Shown here piece by piece: positions 53,476-64,000 of a stretch of DNA of 64,000 nucleotides. How positions within the stretch are numbered: position 1 is the first letter of the stretch; every line of letters begins with the position of its first letter. Below the pieces are notes generated by a model. That model saw only the letters and a list, made by a program, of their open reading frames with translations. It searched no databases and had not been told where the DNA came from. The stretch spans positions 16,059,588 through 16,123,587 of the forward strand of contig NC_085085.1 of NCBI RefSeq assembly GCF_963422355.1. Direction: 5' to 3'. A program made the position numbers and the translations under genes. The DNA is from Corticium candelabrum (Eukaryota; Porifera; Homoscleromorpha; Homosclerophorida; Plakinidae).

Positions 53476-56400
53476 ATGCGTGGGTGGAAGAGCGCGCTTC
53501 ATGTTTCACGTAGGCATGTTCTGTCTCTTGCGTTAGCTACATCTAGTAATATGTTATGTGTATTGGAAGAGGCCTTTGCTATTGTGGAACATTTCTGCCC
53601 GGTTGCGTTTGGCTTCGAGAGTGACGAGATCTGCAGCTCCACTCTCAGCCAGGGATGCGCGCCCAGTTGGATTCAGATGCATTCGAGTGAAGTCAACTTC
53701 ATTGCTACCGCCGCCTAAAGTTCGTTCTTTGAGGGCAACGAAAAAGAGAGCAAATGAGAAGATGCAGGTAAGAGTTATTAGGATCTGCTAAATTTTTGGA
53801 CGTCCTAGAGCAGATGCCGCCAATTAATACGTATCAAACATGTCTGGTCAGACAGGCAAATAAACTAAAATAGTAGAGTAGTACGTTGGCAATGCAAATC
53901 TGTAATAAAGCACGTTTAATAAATAAGACTGAATTTTTTGCTTTACTGTAGTTGCTAGCTAATCAGGTAAGTTAATTAAGTTAAGCTTACAGCGAGGGTA
54001 TATTTTAGCTAATGATGACCAACTGACAACATTTGATGACAACTGACGTAGACAACATACTAGTTCTACGGTATCCGTAGGCGCCTCGCGTACGTGAGTA
54101 ACACTTCCAACGGAGCTTTCAGACCGTCTACTGAAACGCGAGTCCTAGCTAGACAATACGTATTTGTTTCAACATGCAAACTTCCTAGTAGTTTAGATTA
54201 CGTATATAGGCCTGGTATAGGTAGTCGTCGTCGTTTTGCGATCGTGATCAAGACCATTGAAATGTACAGTCTAGATATGCACTCAGTTCCGTTGTAACCA
54301 CAGTGGTATGGTATTTACTGACATAGAAATTGATATCATCGAACATTGACTATCAACAGTGTTAGATGCAGCACAGTGTAGTAAAGGATTGATTGTAGTA
54401 TGGGACGTGTGAATAGTTGACTGTAGGTGGCATTCAGCTAATAAAGGTGTTTCTTGGTTGTCACATACACCCAGTTCCTAGCTACAATACAAAAGGATGG
54501 GGCAACGAAACTTAATGAAGCAAATGAAGCATTTTCTTTGTGGTTTGGTCACTTGCACGAATCGTTCTTAGACTCATCTGTAATGGGACACGGAAATGAT
54601 TTTTTAAGGTAGGTCCTATCATGAAACGTGGTCATGGGGAGCAGAAATTTGAGATTTGTGTGTACACACACACATATATATATACCAAAAGCTCGATGGA
54701 GACCCATATAGGACCACGCCCATTTCTGTTGTGCGACTTGGATTAGTCACTGACAAATAAAGCAGAAAAGTGATCGATATGTACATTGGGGGGGAGGGGT
54801 GATGCTGTGAGGAACTAGACATTGAGAAATTGACAATGGTTGTATTATCTGAATAGAGAAGGAGATGGTGTATTTAATTTGTGTACAGGAGTCAATGTGC
54901 ATTGCGTTTGCAACTGCTGAGATGTGCAGTCTTCAAAAGGTACAAGAGGCTTTACAACAAGACCACTCTTTCATAGTTACGCACTTACCCGAAGGCATGA
55001 TTTGGCTTAATGTTTCAGTTATTGCTATTGGTAATCTAGCACTGGATTGCTTTGTTTTAGATGTATGGAATGCAGTTCATGCTACAGTCAAGTCTGACGA
55101 AACACAACCCAGTGGGGACATCTTCATCTTCAGGTCTTGCACAATAATAGGAGCAAGCGCTGCACTTGTGCGTGTGCCCTACACACTTGCACGCATGCCT
55201 TGCCTAGTCTTGCGTAGCCAGACCTTAACCTCGCCCTCAACATTCCGGCAGCATGGGGCAGGGTAAGGAGTTTTGGCTACGCGAGACTATGCCTCGCGCG
55301 CGCGTGCACACACACACACACACATGCACACACACACACACGCCAACTTTGGGATTCTAAATGTGTTTGCTCTTGAAAATAAAAATGCTATCCAATTATG
55401 TTTGTTGCTAAGCAATTTTTCAAGAAAGAATAAAAGGAAAGCGGTCTAAGTAATTGAGACTTAGGGTGCATTTCTTTACCTTTTCTGGTCTTCTAGAAGA
55501 GCCACACAAGACCTCTTCTTGTTATTTCTTTGCTTCTCTCTCCTTCTTCTGAAAGACTTTCCATTTGACTTCCCCCAGTTTGTACTATACAACAGTGAAC
55601 AATGGCTACCACTTTCGTGGCTATGTCTATATAACTGCAAGTGCTCAACGTCTGTGGTTTCTCTTCCAAATACCTCTACTGATTCCTACTGCACATGAAT
55701 CTAGCTCTTTTACCACACTTCTGATGCCTGAATTCCAGAATACTAGAAGTAAAGAAATGGGCGCTAGTACAATGGTAGTCTACTTTACTGCAACACACGT
55801 TAGTTCTATGTTTTACTGACAGGTTTGGTACTGTAGTGTGTTGGAATGTTTCACAATCACAGGTAAGAAAGTTTATGTAGCTGTATGGGGTGTTGAGTAT
55901 ATTTATTTTATTAAATGTAGCAGCAGAAAGTACTGAAACTTGTGACTGCTTGTCTTTCTGGTGCGTATTCACCCAAAGCAGTTGAACAGGAATCTGAAAC
56001 AATGGTTTTTGCGTACAAGAGGTTATTGACCTACTTTTACTCAATCAGAACTGTTATCACTTTTTTCTTATTTGTAGCGGCCACTCTCGATTACATCATG
56101 ATACAATATTATTAGATTCTAATGTCCACGAAGATAAACGTCTATTGGAGAAATATGCTTTTTCTGATGCTATGTCACTATCAGGTGTGCCATTTGGTAT
56201 CTACACTTTATGAACATTTTGTTATTTGCTGTCTTTATTGAATTCCTTTAGTGAAATTAGGGATGTGGGAGGCTGCACTTGACAAATATGTTGAATCTAT
56301 TATTTGGGTGCCTCAGGTCTGAGTACAATAGTAAATTTACATGAAATGGCCTATCCTAGGCTTGCCTGTTGATGTGTTCATGTTGTAGACTCTGAAACTG

Positions 56401-57058
56401 GGACAAACCTTGAAGATCTCTAGAAAACAGGTTCTACAGAAGACGGGTGAACTGATTGCTCTTAGGTTCTTATTAACTTAGTTAACTCTGTAATCTTTAA
56501 TGGACTTTGAAATAACTATAAAGCTGCTTAATTTAACTGGTTTGACATAAGAATAATCTCTGATGAAACAAAGCTGCCGTTAGTAAGAGAATCATTTAAC
56601 TAAGTGATGGTAGATTAGCAACTTCAGTGACACAATGTGACGGTCTTTTTATTCAGACATGAAATGAACTTGATGCCTGATGTCTCAGGAACACCTGACT
56701 TTTACTGGGATCATCATGAACTGGAACTACTTTACCAACAAATGTGCCGTCATCTAGATGTATCACCTCGAAGGAAGGTGATTACAATTCAAGTATCCGT
56801 GACTATTTCTTTCTAGATTTTTCTACATAGATTGTAAACGAGAAGCTGGACTATTGCTCAGAACTGACTGAACTACTGAGAACACATATGGGTGAGCAGC
56901 ACTCCAATCGTCTTGAGTGGCTAATCATCATCCTGATTGCTGTTGAGGTTTGATGGTCCATGTTCTGCAAGGAATCCAATTACATAATGATTATGTGTTT
57001 CATTATGTTGTGCTAGGTACTAATGGATATGCTCAAAGTTTCTAATTGGTCCAAGTAG
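53476..57058 (+). CDS. RMND1: RMND1 (DUF155), mitochondrial translation factor, complete
   Basis: Inner-membrane anchored mitochondrial protein needed for mitoribosome function. Twelve exons: 53476-53545, 53637-53767, 54889-54994, 55061-55133, 55823-55862, 55921-56021, 56078-56184, 56252-56316, 56389-56465, 56657-56777, 56831-56947, 57017-57058; 1050 nt, 349 residues (human 449). The N-terminus MRGWKSALHVSRRHVLSLAL is basic and amphipathic, fitting a mitochondrial presequence. DUF155 blocks: SMCIAFATAEMCSLQKVQEA, GTVVCWNVS, DKRLLEKYAFSDAMSLS, VKLGMWEAALDKYVESI, GTPDFYWDHHELELLYQQMC and IVNEKLDYCSELTELLRTHM. A C-terminal membrane helix follows (LEWLIIILIAVEVLMDML). The first 91-bp intron was placed by phase. 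The donor after exon 3 is GC, not GT. Shorter than vertebrate RMND1 mainly in the N-terminal linker. Confidence 0.93.
53768..54888. other. RMND1 intron 2
   Basis: 1.1 kb with no gene. The ORFs at 54094-54297 (+) and 54619-54822 (-) lack support. The sequence GTAGTCGTCGTCGTTTTGCG at about 54220 is a short GTC repeat. Confidence 0.45.
55206..55288. mobile_element. Fold-back MITE, copy 2
   Basis: 83 bp between AGTCTTGCGTAGCCAGACC and GGCTACGCGAGACT, same ends as the element at 36058-36141. Inner arms CTTAACCTCGCCCT and AGGGTAAGGAG are partly complementary. It lies in RMND1 intron 4. Confidence 0.75.
55289..55342. repeat. CG/CA alternating tract
   Basis: CGCGCGCGCGTGCACACACA then further CA units with one ATG interruption, adjoining the fold-back MITE. 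About 50 bp of purine-pyrimidine alternation. Confidence 0.85.
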
Positions 57059-57671
57059 AGACTGCCATGATTGTTCTGTTGTCAAATTTTCTTTGCAGTA
57101 CAACTTTAAACTTCAATACACTCAATAGATGACTTCTATACGAAAGAAATCAATACTATAGGGTACTGTCAACAATGACAGAAGTCAAGTGTGTCACATG
57201 TCTAGGGACGTTTTACATACTGTGTAATGAATGAATTAATTAATTAATTAACTGACATGCTGCAATATTAGCTCATGTTCACTAGCTACTAAATTTTTGT
57301 CCAAGCTAGCACTTGTGCAACTGCCCAGTCAAAACACCTCGACACAACTACATGTATTATAGATCGTGAACGTCTATAGTAGCAATAATACTGTATGACG
57401 TACAGATGCTGGATACATAACTTGTATCTGCAAATAATGCTCACAAGGAGTAGTTTGTGCTTTCACTAGCTCTTTCAGAGATGAACCCTTTGATTTTGTC
57501 TAAATTCGAATAATCTGTAATTACACACTGATTGTGTTTGATTGGGGACCAGGGTAGTATAAAAAATTTGTTGCGTGCTCCGGTAGAAGTTTGTGCATGC
57601 GCAGTTAGTACAAGGGGATTCCCCATTACTCATTATTTTTGTTCGACACTTAACCGAGCTTGCAGCTAGAA
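57059..57671. other. Intergenic region between RMND1 and the PUB-domain gene
   Basis: 613 bp between two plus-strand genes. It contains a TTAATTAATTAATTAA tract (57235-57251) and, 66 bp before the next start codon, GTGCATGCGCAG (57594-57605), an NRF1-like palindrome and likely promoter element. Confidence 0.5.
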
Positions 57672-60600
57672 ATGGGAGAACCGGTGCAGCTTATGGTAAA
57701 ATATTTTGTACTTCTGTATGACCCTTGTGCGTTCGATTTCTTGTTTGCATCATAGCGTGATCTCCAACAACGACTGGGAAACGACAAGTACTGTGCTGCA
57801 CAGAGGGTCATGCTCAGAGTTATCAAGCAGATTATCGAGAATCCCGAAGATGAGAAAAAGCGATCAATCAAGCTTGGTATGAACAAAGCATCTACTGCCA
57901 CCTAGCTACAGACTACAAAAACGTAATTTGTTGCGCAGACAAGTTCAAGGAAAAAACAGGTGACGACGCAACGTTGCCTATCATGCTCAAATTGGATTTT
58001 GAACAGGTAAACTGAACGCTCGAACAAGTGATTCCTATAAAAATAAAGGCCGCACGTGCATGTTGTTGAGAACCTGGCCCACAAGCGCATCATGAGTATT
58101 AGAAGATCGAACGAGAACGTAAATCTAGCTGTTCTAGAGGCGTCATATCTTTAGGCCTCGTTACTCGAGTAGCTTCCTATGTTCAAGAGGCAAACATTAA
58201 CGCTAGAGCATTGACAATCTGACAATTGGCAGAAATTAGATGTGCGCATGCGTCGTGATTTTTAAAGTTGTCTATCATTTAAGATACGCCACAGAGAAAG
58301 AGACATCCACTATATTTGTTTGATCAAGGCTTTTTTATTCTATTTTCAAGTAAACCTCAACATGTACAGACTAGGACTACATCAAAATAATTAATCATTT
58401 ATGAAAAACAGTTTATGTTGTCTTAAAGTGTATCACTGCAAGCTGTTAGTGGCTTATGCATTTACATTGTATGACTCACAGGATGCACACTATACAACAG
58501 CCAGTGGATCTAGTAAATGTTCAACTGCTGTTAATTAATTAAGTATAATGACTCGCGTCTTACTACATACATGCTTCGGCCATATTTGAAAGTTTTTCAC
58601 TAGTCATGTTATTAATTGTTTTTGTGATTTTTACACTCAACTACGTTTATATATTGATTCTTTTTATAGAAAGGTGAGCATATTGTATTTCCTGCTTCTG
58701 GAAGTATCGCAAAGCTCAAGGACTTTCAAGCTCATATGGAAGGCAAATATGCTGGTGGCTCACTAGCTTCATGGCCAGGATCGAGAGCCGGTGGAGGTGG
58801 ATTGAGTGCCTTTGGTGATGGTATGGGCTCATTTGGTGGTGGTATGGGCTCATTTGGTGGTGGTATGGGCTCATTTGGTGGTGGAATGGGTTCATTTGGT
58901 AGTGGAATGGGCTCATTGGGTGGCGGTATGGGCTCATTTGGTGGCGGAATGGGTTCATTTGGTAGTGGAATTGGCTCATTGGGTGGTGGTATGGGCTCAT
59001 TTGGTAGTGGAATGGGCTCATTTGGTGGTGGTATGGGATCCCTTGGTGGTGGTATGGGATCCCTTGGTGGTGGTATGAGCACATTTAGTAGCGGCATTGG
59101 AAGTGGAACAGGCTCTACTCGGGAGAGTGGTGGGACAGGTGGCCTCGGTAAGTATGCTCACCATGGAGTAGGAGCCAGCAGTAATCCTGGTGCTCTTGCT
59201 GTAGGAACAACTGCCTTTGACGGAAGCGGTAGTTATCCAACGTCAAGTACAGCTACAACTGCCATGAGCTCAACCCCTTCATCAGGTGTGAGTGCTATGG
59301 CAAGCAAGGGTACGTCGCCACTCTCCAGTGGCAGCTTGCATCAGTTTGGAAGCACTGGTACTGCACGACATCAAACTGATTCTCAAACTTCACCTGTAAT
59401 TCCAGTTACAGAGTCGCCTGATGATGGAGCTGGACAGGACTCCTATAACTCTGGTATTACAAGTCTGTAATAATAGTGAGTACTCGTGATATGTTCTATT
59501 TGCAGAGGATCCACTGACAGTGGCAACTCATCTTGCATCCAACTTCTTTAGCCTGTGGTTGAAGATAGCATCTCCTATTGATGTTGGAAGTCAATCACCG
59601 CTTGTTGAAGCTATCACTACCAACCAGACAATTGTTGAAAAGGCAGCCAGATGTCTTGGCATTATGCAAGTTGGCAGTGAATCACACAAGGCATGGAAAT
59701 CAGTGAAAGAAGCAGTAGAGGTTGCTGTGAAGGGGTCTGATTCTGATGTCACCACTTTATGGACAGCAATCAATACATGCTTCAAGTTGCTGCTAGAAGA
59801 ACTAAGAAAGCACAAACTTGATACTTGTGCCAATATCTGCATTTTTATTTTCTCTTCGGTGGCAGTGATGTCAATGATGACCTCAGGGCAGGGTGTGAAT
59901 TGTGAGTTGTTGCAACAGTTTCTTGAGATAGCAGTTGACCTTCCTCCCAATCGCTTTGATAGTGAATATGCAGACTCTGTTGCCAAATGTAATGATCTTG
60001 TCATTAAAGCAATGACAGAAGGCACTCTAACAGGGGATGATGCCAGCCAGCTGATAGAGCAGCTCTACTGGCAAGTCAATGACTTGCTGGCACATTTCAA
60101 GTCTTTCACTGAACCGCCAATTGACTCTGGTCTTCCTCGTTGTTCTAGTCTTCGCCCATCCCGTGCTGCTGCAGCTGCTGGTGTTTCTGCTGCATCTTCC
60201 ACTATGGGATTTCAACCTACAGTCCAACCAGCAAGTATTCTTAGTTCTCAACCAGTTTCATCGTTTCCTGCTGTTTTGGATCCCATTACCAAAATGAATG
60301 CTTCTGGTACTACGATGAATGCTTCTGCTATGACGACTGATGCTTCTGTTACCAAAACAAATGCCCCCACTGTTACACTCCCATCTTTGCTGATTGGTAC
60401 AGGTCCAACTGTGTCAGAAATTATGGAATCGATTGCGTCACTGAACCCGCCATCAACTGCTAGCAGTTCGAAGAGCAGTAATACAAGTACTACTACAACT
60501 ACCACAACCAACAGAGCAGGAATTCTGTCTGACGGTTACTCGCAGTCAAATGGGACAGTTGGACTTGAGGAAGACTTTGGTGACTCTGACAGATTGAAAA

Positions 60601-61718
60601 GGCATAGGAGACCAGGTGGATTAAATGATAGCGGAAATAGTACACGCTCAGCAGCCACAACAGAACCAGCAAATGAAGGCACTATTGAAAAGGCTGATGA
60701 GGAAGACACCAAAGAGTCAGATGACAAGGATCGGGAATCAGAAAAAGGTAAGAAATCTGTTCAAGTGGTAAAGTCAGTAGAACACTCATCATCAGTTGAT
60801 CGCACAGGTGGTTCTGGGTTGCAACATGTCGGAGTAGAAATACAAGATAAGTCCCAGGAGTCAAGAGAACACAGAGGAACCATGACAAAAGGGATTCACT
60901 TGCCTGAGGAAGGTGAAGAAATTACTGCTGAAAAATATTCAGAGATTCTTGATTCTCTACCATTGCAAGAAGCTGCAAACCTAGTCATCAAGGTGTCAGA
61001 CAATTTGAAGCAACTGTGGCTGGAAGATGTGGAGGAGGTTACCAATCTTCTAGCAAATAAAGAAGGAGTCAGCACCAGTATGAAGGATAGGCTTGAGTTT
61101 CGAAAAGCCAAGTTACAGGAAGAGCTGGAGACCATTGCTGAGAACAGACAGCATGCAAAGGACTTCCTTGATTATCACCAAGGTCTCAGAGAAGCATGGC
61201 CTGCCTGCCCACTAAAGAGGCAACTAAATGAAGAGGAGCTGAAGGATGGTGCCGTGACTTTACAGCAAGTTGATCCAGAAGTCTTGCACGACATCATGAA
61301 GCAAGTAACCAATCCAGTTGGTCAAGATATGGCCACGTCTGAGCAAGGGGGCGAACTCGTACAGTCTTGGTACATTCTATTGCCAGAGTTCAATGATGCA
61401 GAAATCTGTTCTCTTGCACAGGACTTGGGCATTGAAATAGAAGGTAAAGATCGATCAGGTTTGCTGGCAGCAATCACTAATGAGTGGAGTAGACAGGGCT
61501 TTGACACAGCATCTTTTGCCACTCAGCCAAACATACAACCTGAACAACAACCACAGACACCATCACACCTGTCATCTGAAGATACTTCCACAGAGGCGGT
61601 GTCATCTGGTGAACAGGCTGTTAAAATTGAGATTGAAGGAGATAAGGGAGACAGCGACAATGTTGAAGAAAATGATGAAAAAGAGGAGGATGAAAGTGAG
61701 AACAGCACTGCTGATTAA
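57672..61718 (+). CDS. PUB-domain protein with Gly-Met-Ser-Phe repeats and long helical tail
   Basis: Five exons (57672-57695, 57756-57876, 57939-58006, 58670-59453, 59506-61718), 1069 residues. Residues about 9-100 form a PUB domain, the p97/VCP tail-binding fold of NGLY1, UBXN6 and HOIP: YCAAQRVMLRVIKQIIENPE then DEKKRSIKL, LKLDFEQKGEHIVFP and SGSIAKLKDFQAHM. Residues about 117-212 are about 13 units of GGGMGSF and variants. The remainder has no family I recognise: a helical segment (about 335-540), a Ser/Thr-rich linker with TTTTTTT, an acidic stretch, a Glu/Lys helical region (about 780-920) and an acidic C-terminus. The start at 57672 precedes the PUB helix with in-phase splicing. A p97-linked role is inferred from the PUB fold only. 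Confidence 0.8.
58007..58669. other. Intron 3 of the PUB-domain gene
   Basis: 663 bp, AT-rich, with GTGCGCATGCGTC (58242-58254). No gene or transposon seen. Confidence 0.5.
58806..59095 (+). repeat. 21-bp coding minisatellite in the PUB-domain gene
   Basis: About 13 copies of GGTGGTGGTATGGGCTCATT plus one T, with variants (AGTGG, GGCGG, TCATTG). All lengths are multiples of three, so the frame is kept. The antisense frames also stay open (PPNEPIP) but are shadows. Confidence 0.92.
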
Positions 61719-62849
61719 ACAAATTGCTCTTTTCAACTGAAAGTTATTGCTGCGCTGTGGTAAATTTTACCATCTAGGCTACTACTAGCTTAGGCATTTG
61801 CTGGCTCTGCTTTAGCTATTGAGATGACTGTGTTGCTTAGCAATTATTTTACATAGCTTATCAGCTGTTTGTGAATGTTGATTAAGTCGAATTTGGTTGT
61901 GTGCGACCCTGAAAAGATAGAGCGCTTTACTACTAAACACTAATCTATAGGAAATACACTTATAAACTGCAAGAACTGCGACTAGCATACCTATAAAGCA
62001 AAGTCAACAAAAATTTAACATAATAATAATAATAATAATAATAATAATATATTTTGTTTCATACCACTACAGGTACAGTGCTATAGGCCAGACAAGATAC
62101 ACACACTAACAAGAAAAAATAGATAGTCATAGAAAAATAAACGTAGAAGAATAAACAAACATAAATTAAGGTTTAATCCAGCTCTTAAGTCCATGTATTA
62201 TTATTAGTCTTCAGTGAAATAACACCAAAACCAGTTGAGACTAATCATGATTCACAATGAATTTACCTCAATAATTGTACATACAGATTCCTTATTATAA
62301 TATGCAAGTCAATGCGTTATCAGAATAATTGACAAGCACACACCAACAGTTGGTGTTAATAGCATCTCCACACAAGTGTGCTAGAATCCCAAGACAATGC
62401 ACAAGATAGTGAGATCAGGCTGCCATAGCCAACTGTGCCAAAGCGTGTCCAGCAGTACAAAGGAAACCAGCCAGAGAAAACTTCCACAGATCAAGGGACA
62501 TGCCAGAGTATGAGTGACATATACTGCAATGGCAGCTACATACATCTCATGTCAGCTGTTCCTAGCAAGTCTCCTGCATCATGTCATATGGGTTTTCTCA
62601 TAGCAACTCCTGCCTCTGTAAACAATTGATATATTCAGAACAAGTGAGTGGGACTGGGTCAGCACACCTTTACTCACTATAATAAAATGCAGTTCTAGCC
62701 TGTCCTGTGAGCACTAGCTGGTGACATATATTACGTACGAGTTCCCTATGTAAAAGTGTCATGCGATTCCACAGGACAGTCTCATGAAATATCAATCTCC
62801 GCATGAGAATCGACTGATTTTCATGCAGAGATCACATCGTAGTGCACCA
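61719..62849. other. Intergenic, 3' of the PUB-domain gene
   Basis: Includes a (TAA)n run at about 62021-62049. The ORF at 62435-62629 (+) has no support. Confidence 0.5.
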
Positions 62850-63205
62850 GATGTCAGCTATCCAAACACTTTGAACCTGTTAATAGCTCTAAATATTTTG
62901 GGATAACTGATGTTAACCCTCCTGGCAGGTAAATAGGTGTCCCTGGGCCTCCGGTGCTACCCATGCGCACTCATTTAAACTGAATACATGTATACTGAAC
63001 AACAATTGCACAAACACCCAAACTTGATTGCACTCTACAAGGTAATAATGAAAAAGGTAGTTTACCATTATGGCATATAACGTTGCTAACTTGACATTAC
63101 ACCTTGTCGTGCATGCAAATAAATAACGGATTACAGCGCATACTTCTAGAGGGTGTCTGAGGCACTCCACGTTCGGTTAACTGACATGTTTGGATAGCTG
63201 ACATC
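62850..63205. mobile_element. MITE with perfect 19-bp inverted repeats
   Basis: 356 bp. The left end GATGTCAGCTATCCAAACA (62850-62868) is the exact complement of the right end at 63187-63205. There is no coding capacity; the minus-strand ORF at 62913-63170 lies inside and is not a gene. TGTCAGCTATCC-type ends resemble Tigger/pogo elements, but the target duplication is not clear. Confidence 0.75.
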
Positions 63206-63918
63206 CAACTGTATGAATCCCATGCAATTCGTATGAGTTTCATATGCGATTACTACACTTCTGCATGAAGACTGCAATTGTGTCAACTTTGGTATCATGT
63301 GGTGTCTCCAGAGTAGGCGAGACTACACACAAGCACAAGAAACAGTACCACTGCTACATGTTGGCCATTTCACTTTCGGAGTCTTCTTTGTGCCCTCTAA
63401 CTTTGACCATCTAAGCAATAAGGTTCCAAGAGCACAGGAATACTGACGGCACACTGAATAATGGTGATATGATAAGATTTCATTTACACTGAGTGGAAAG
63501 GTCTATTTCCTTCAAAGAAAAACAACAAATATTGAGTGCTTCTTCAAGTCAGCACAGTCAACTGTATAGCATCAAGACGACCATTCTACTGGAATCAATC
63601 CCACATTTGGCCAACTATAATATCAATTATCTACCCTTGAAATAATCAATAAATGAGCAAGAATTAAGTCTACACATTACAATCAAATAGCCATTCCCAA
63701 ATGTAAATCAGTGTTGTCACATGTAAACCCATTTAGTTTCGTTCTACCAGCTCTAGTAGATTAATTAGGCATCTTATGGAAACAAACGTGTTGAAACATC
63801 ACGAAATTTGTAAAGAACAATCATAACTAAAATAAAAATTGCAATCCTCGTCAAACCTAGCACTACAAATCAGGAAGTAGATATGTAACAACAATAAGCA
63901 TACCTTACGCGTTCACAA
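63206..63918. other. Intergenic stretch, no gene seen
   Basis: AT-rich, both strands read. It is the likely 3' UTR side of the minus-strand gene entering at 64000. Confidence 0.4.
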
Positions 63919-64000
63919 CTACAAGTCTTCATCTCCAATGTCAGCAAACACTTTGCTCTCATTCATCTTGTCTAACTCAATATTTGTATGTGATGGAGTT
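63919..64000 (-). CDS. Probable last exon of a gene entering from the right
   Basis: From 64000 the minus strand reads open to TAG at 63919-63921: a 26-residue tail with HTNIELDKMNESKVFADIGD ending EDL. The codon pattern and acidic C-terminus look coding, but the piece is short and I cannot name the protein. Confidence 0.4.
   Translation of the reverse strand, partial: TPSHTNIELDKMNESKVFADIGDEDL

Noticed and set aside
53464..53718. Continuous 84-codon frame at the RMND1 5' end
   Set aside because: Only the first 23 codons fit; the frame that joins exon 3 is different, so a 91-bp intron is placed instead.
58716..59097. Long minus-strand open frames rich in Pro-Asn-Glu-Pro and His-His-Gln
   Set aside because: They are antisense shadows of the 21-bp coding minisatellite, without start context, splice sites or similarity.
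62435..62629. 64-codon plus-strand ORF 3' of the PUB gene
   Set aside because: No similarity or context; AT-rich intergenic DNA.
1..64000. tRNA, rRNA and CRISPR arrays
   Set aside because: None seen on reading; the simple repeats present are microsatellites without spacer structure.

Overview
The window is animal genomic DNA. Genes are split into many small exons bounded by GT/AG, and the products are metazoan proteins: a laminin N-terminal domain, a smoothelin-type CH protein and a two-pore channel. Short introns, tightly spaced divergent genes, TTAATTAATTAA tracts and many LINE, LTR and MITE insertions suggest an early-branching marine invertebrate, possibly a sponge. The taxon is inference only. 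I rebuilt every gene model by hand from protein similarity, splice motifs and reading phase. In all complete models the exon lengths sum to a whole number of codons.

Layout. 1205-3126 (-): first five exons of a laminin-like gene, continuing off the left edge. 3659-16327 (-): RAD51C, 10 exons, with LINE debris in introns 1 and 2. 16407-18697 (+): a small nuclear protein of the C19orf53/L10K type, starting 79 bp from RAD51C. 18982-23402 (+): a 14-exon smoothelin-like actin-binding protein. 24771-26250 (-): HSCB, the mitochondrial iron-sulfur co-chaperone. 26304-26714 (+): BOLA2, also in iron-sulfur/iron handling, starting 53 bp from HSCB. 27178-48446 (-): a complete 25-exon two-pore channel. 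Its intron 1 holds a Ty3/Gypsy element whose 3' LTR carries a second transposon, and its intron 13 holds two retroelement fragments. 50236-53443 (-): an unrecognised five-exon gene. 53476-57058 (+): RMND1, a mitochondrial translation factor, divergent from that gene. 57672-61718 (+): a 1069-residue PUB-domain protein with a seven-residue Gly/Met repeat. 63919-64000 (-): a probable last exon entering from the right.

Three divergent gene pairs share very short promoters, and the HSCB/BOLA2 pair joins two iron-sulfur functions. Mobile DNA lies almost entirely in introns. The most unusual items are the nested transposon with a FEN/XPG-like nuclease and a Cys-rich tail, the exon-duplicated smoothelin repeats joined to DFRxxL actin-binding motifs, the near-canonical EF-hand in the channel linker, and the PUB/Gly-Met protein, whose architecture I do not recognise.
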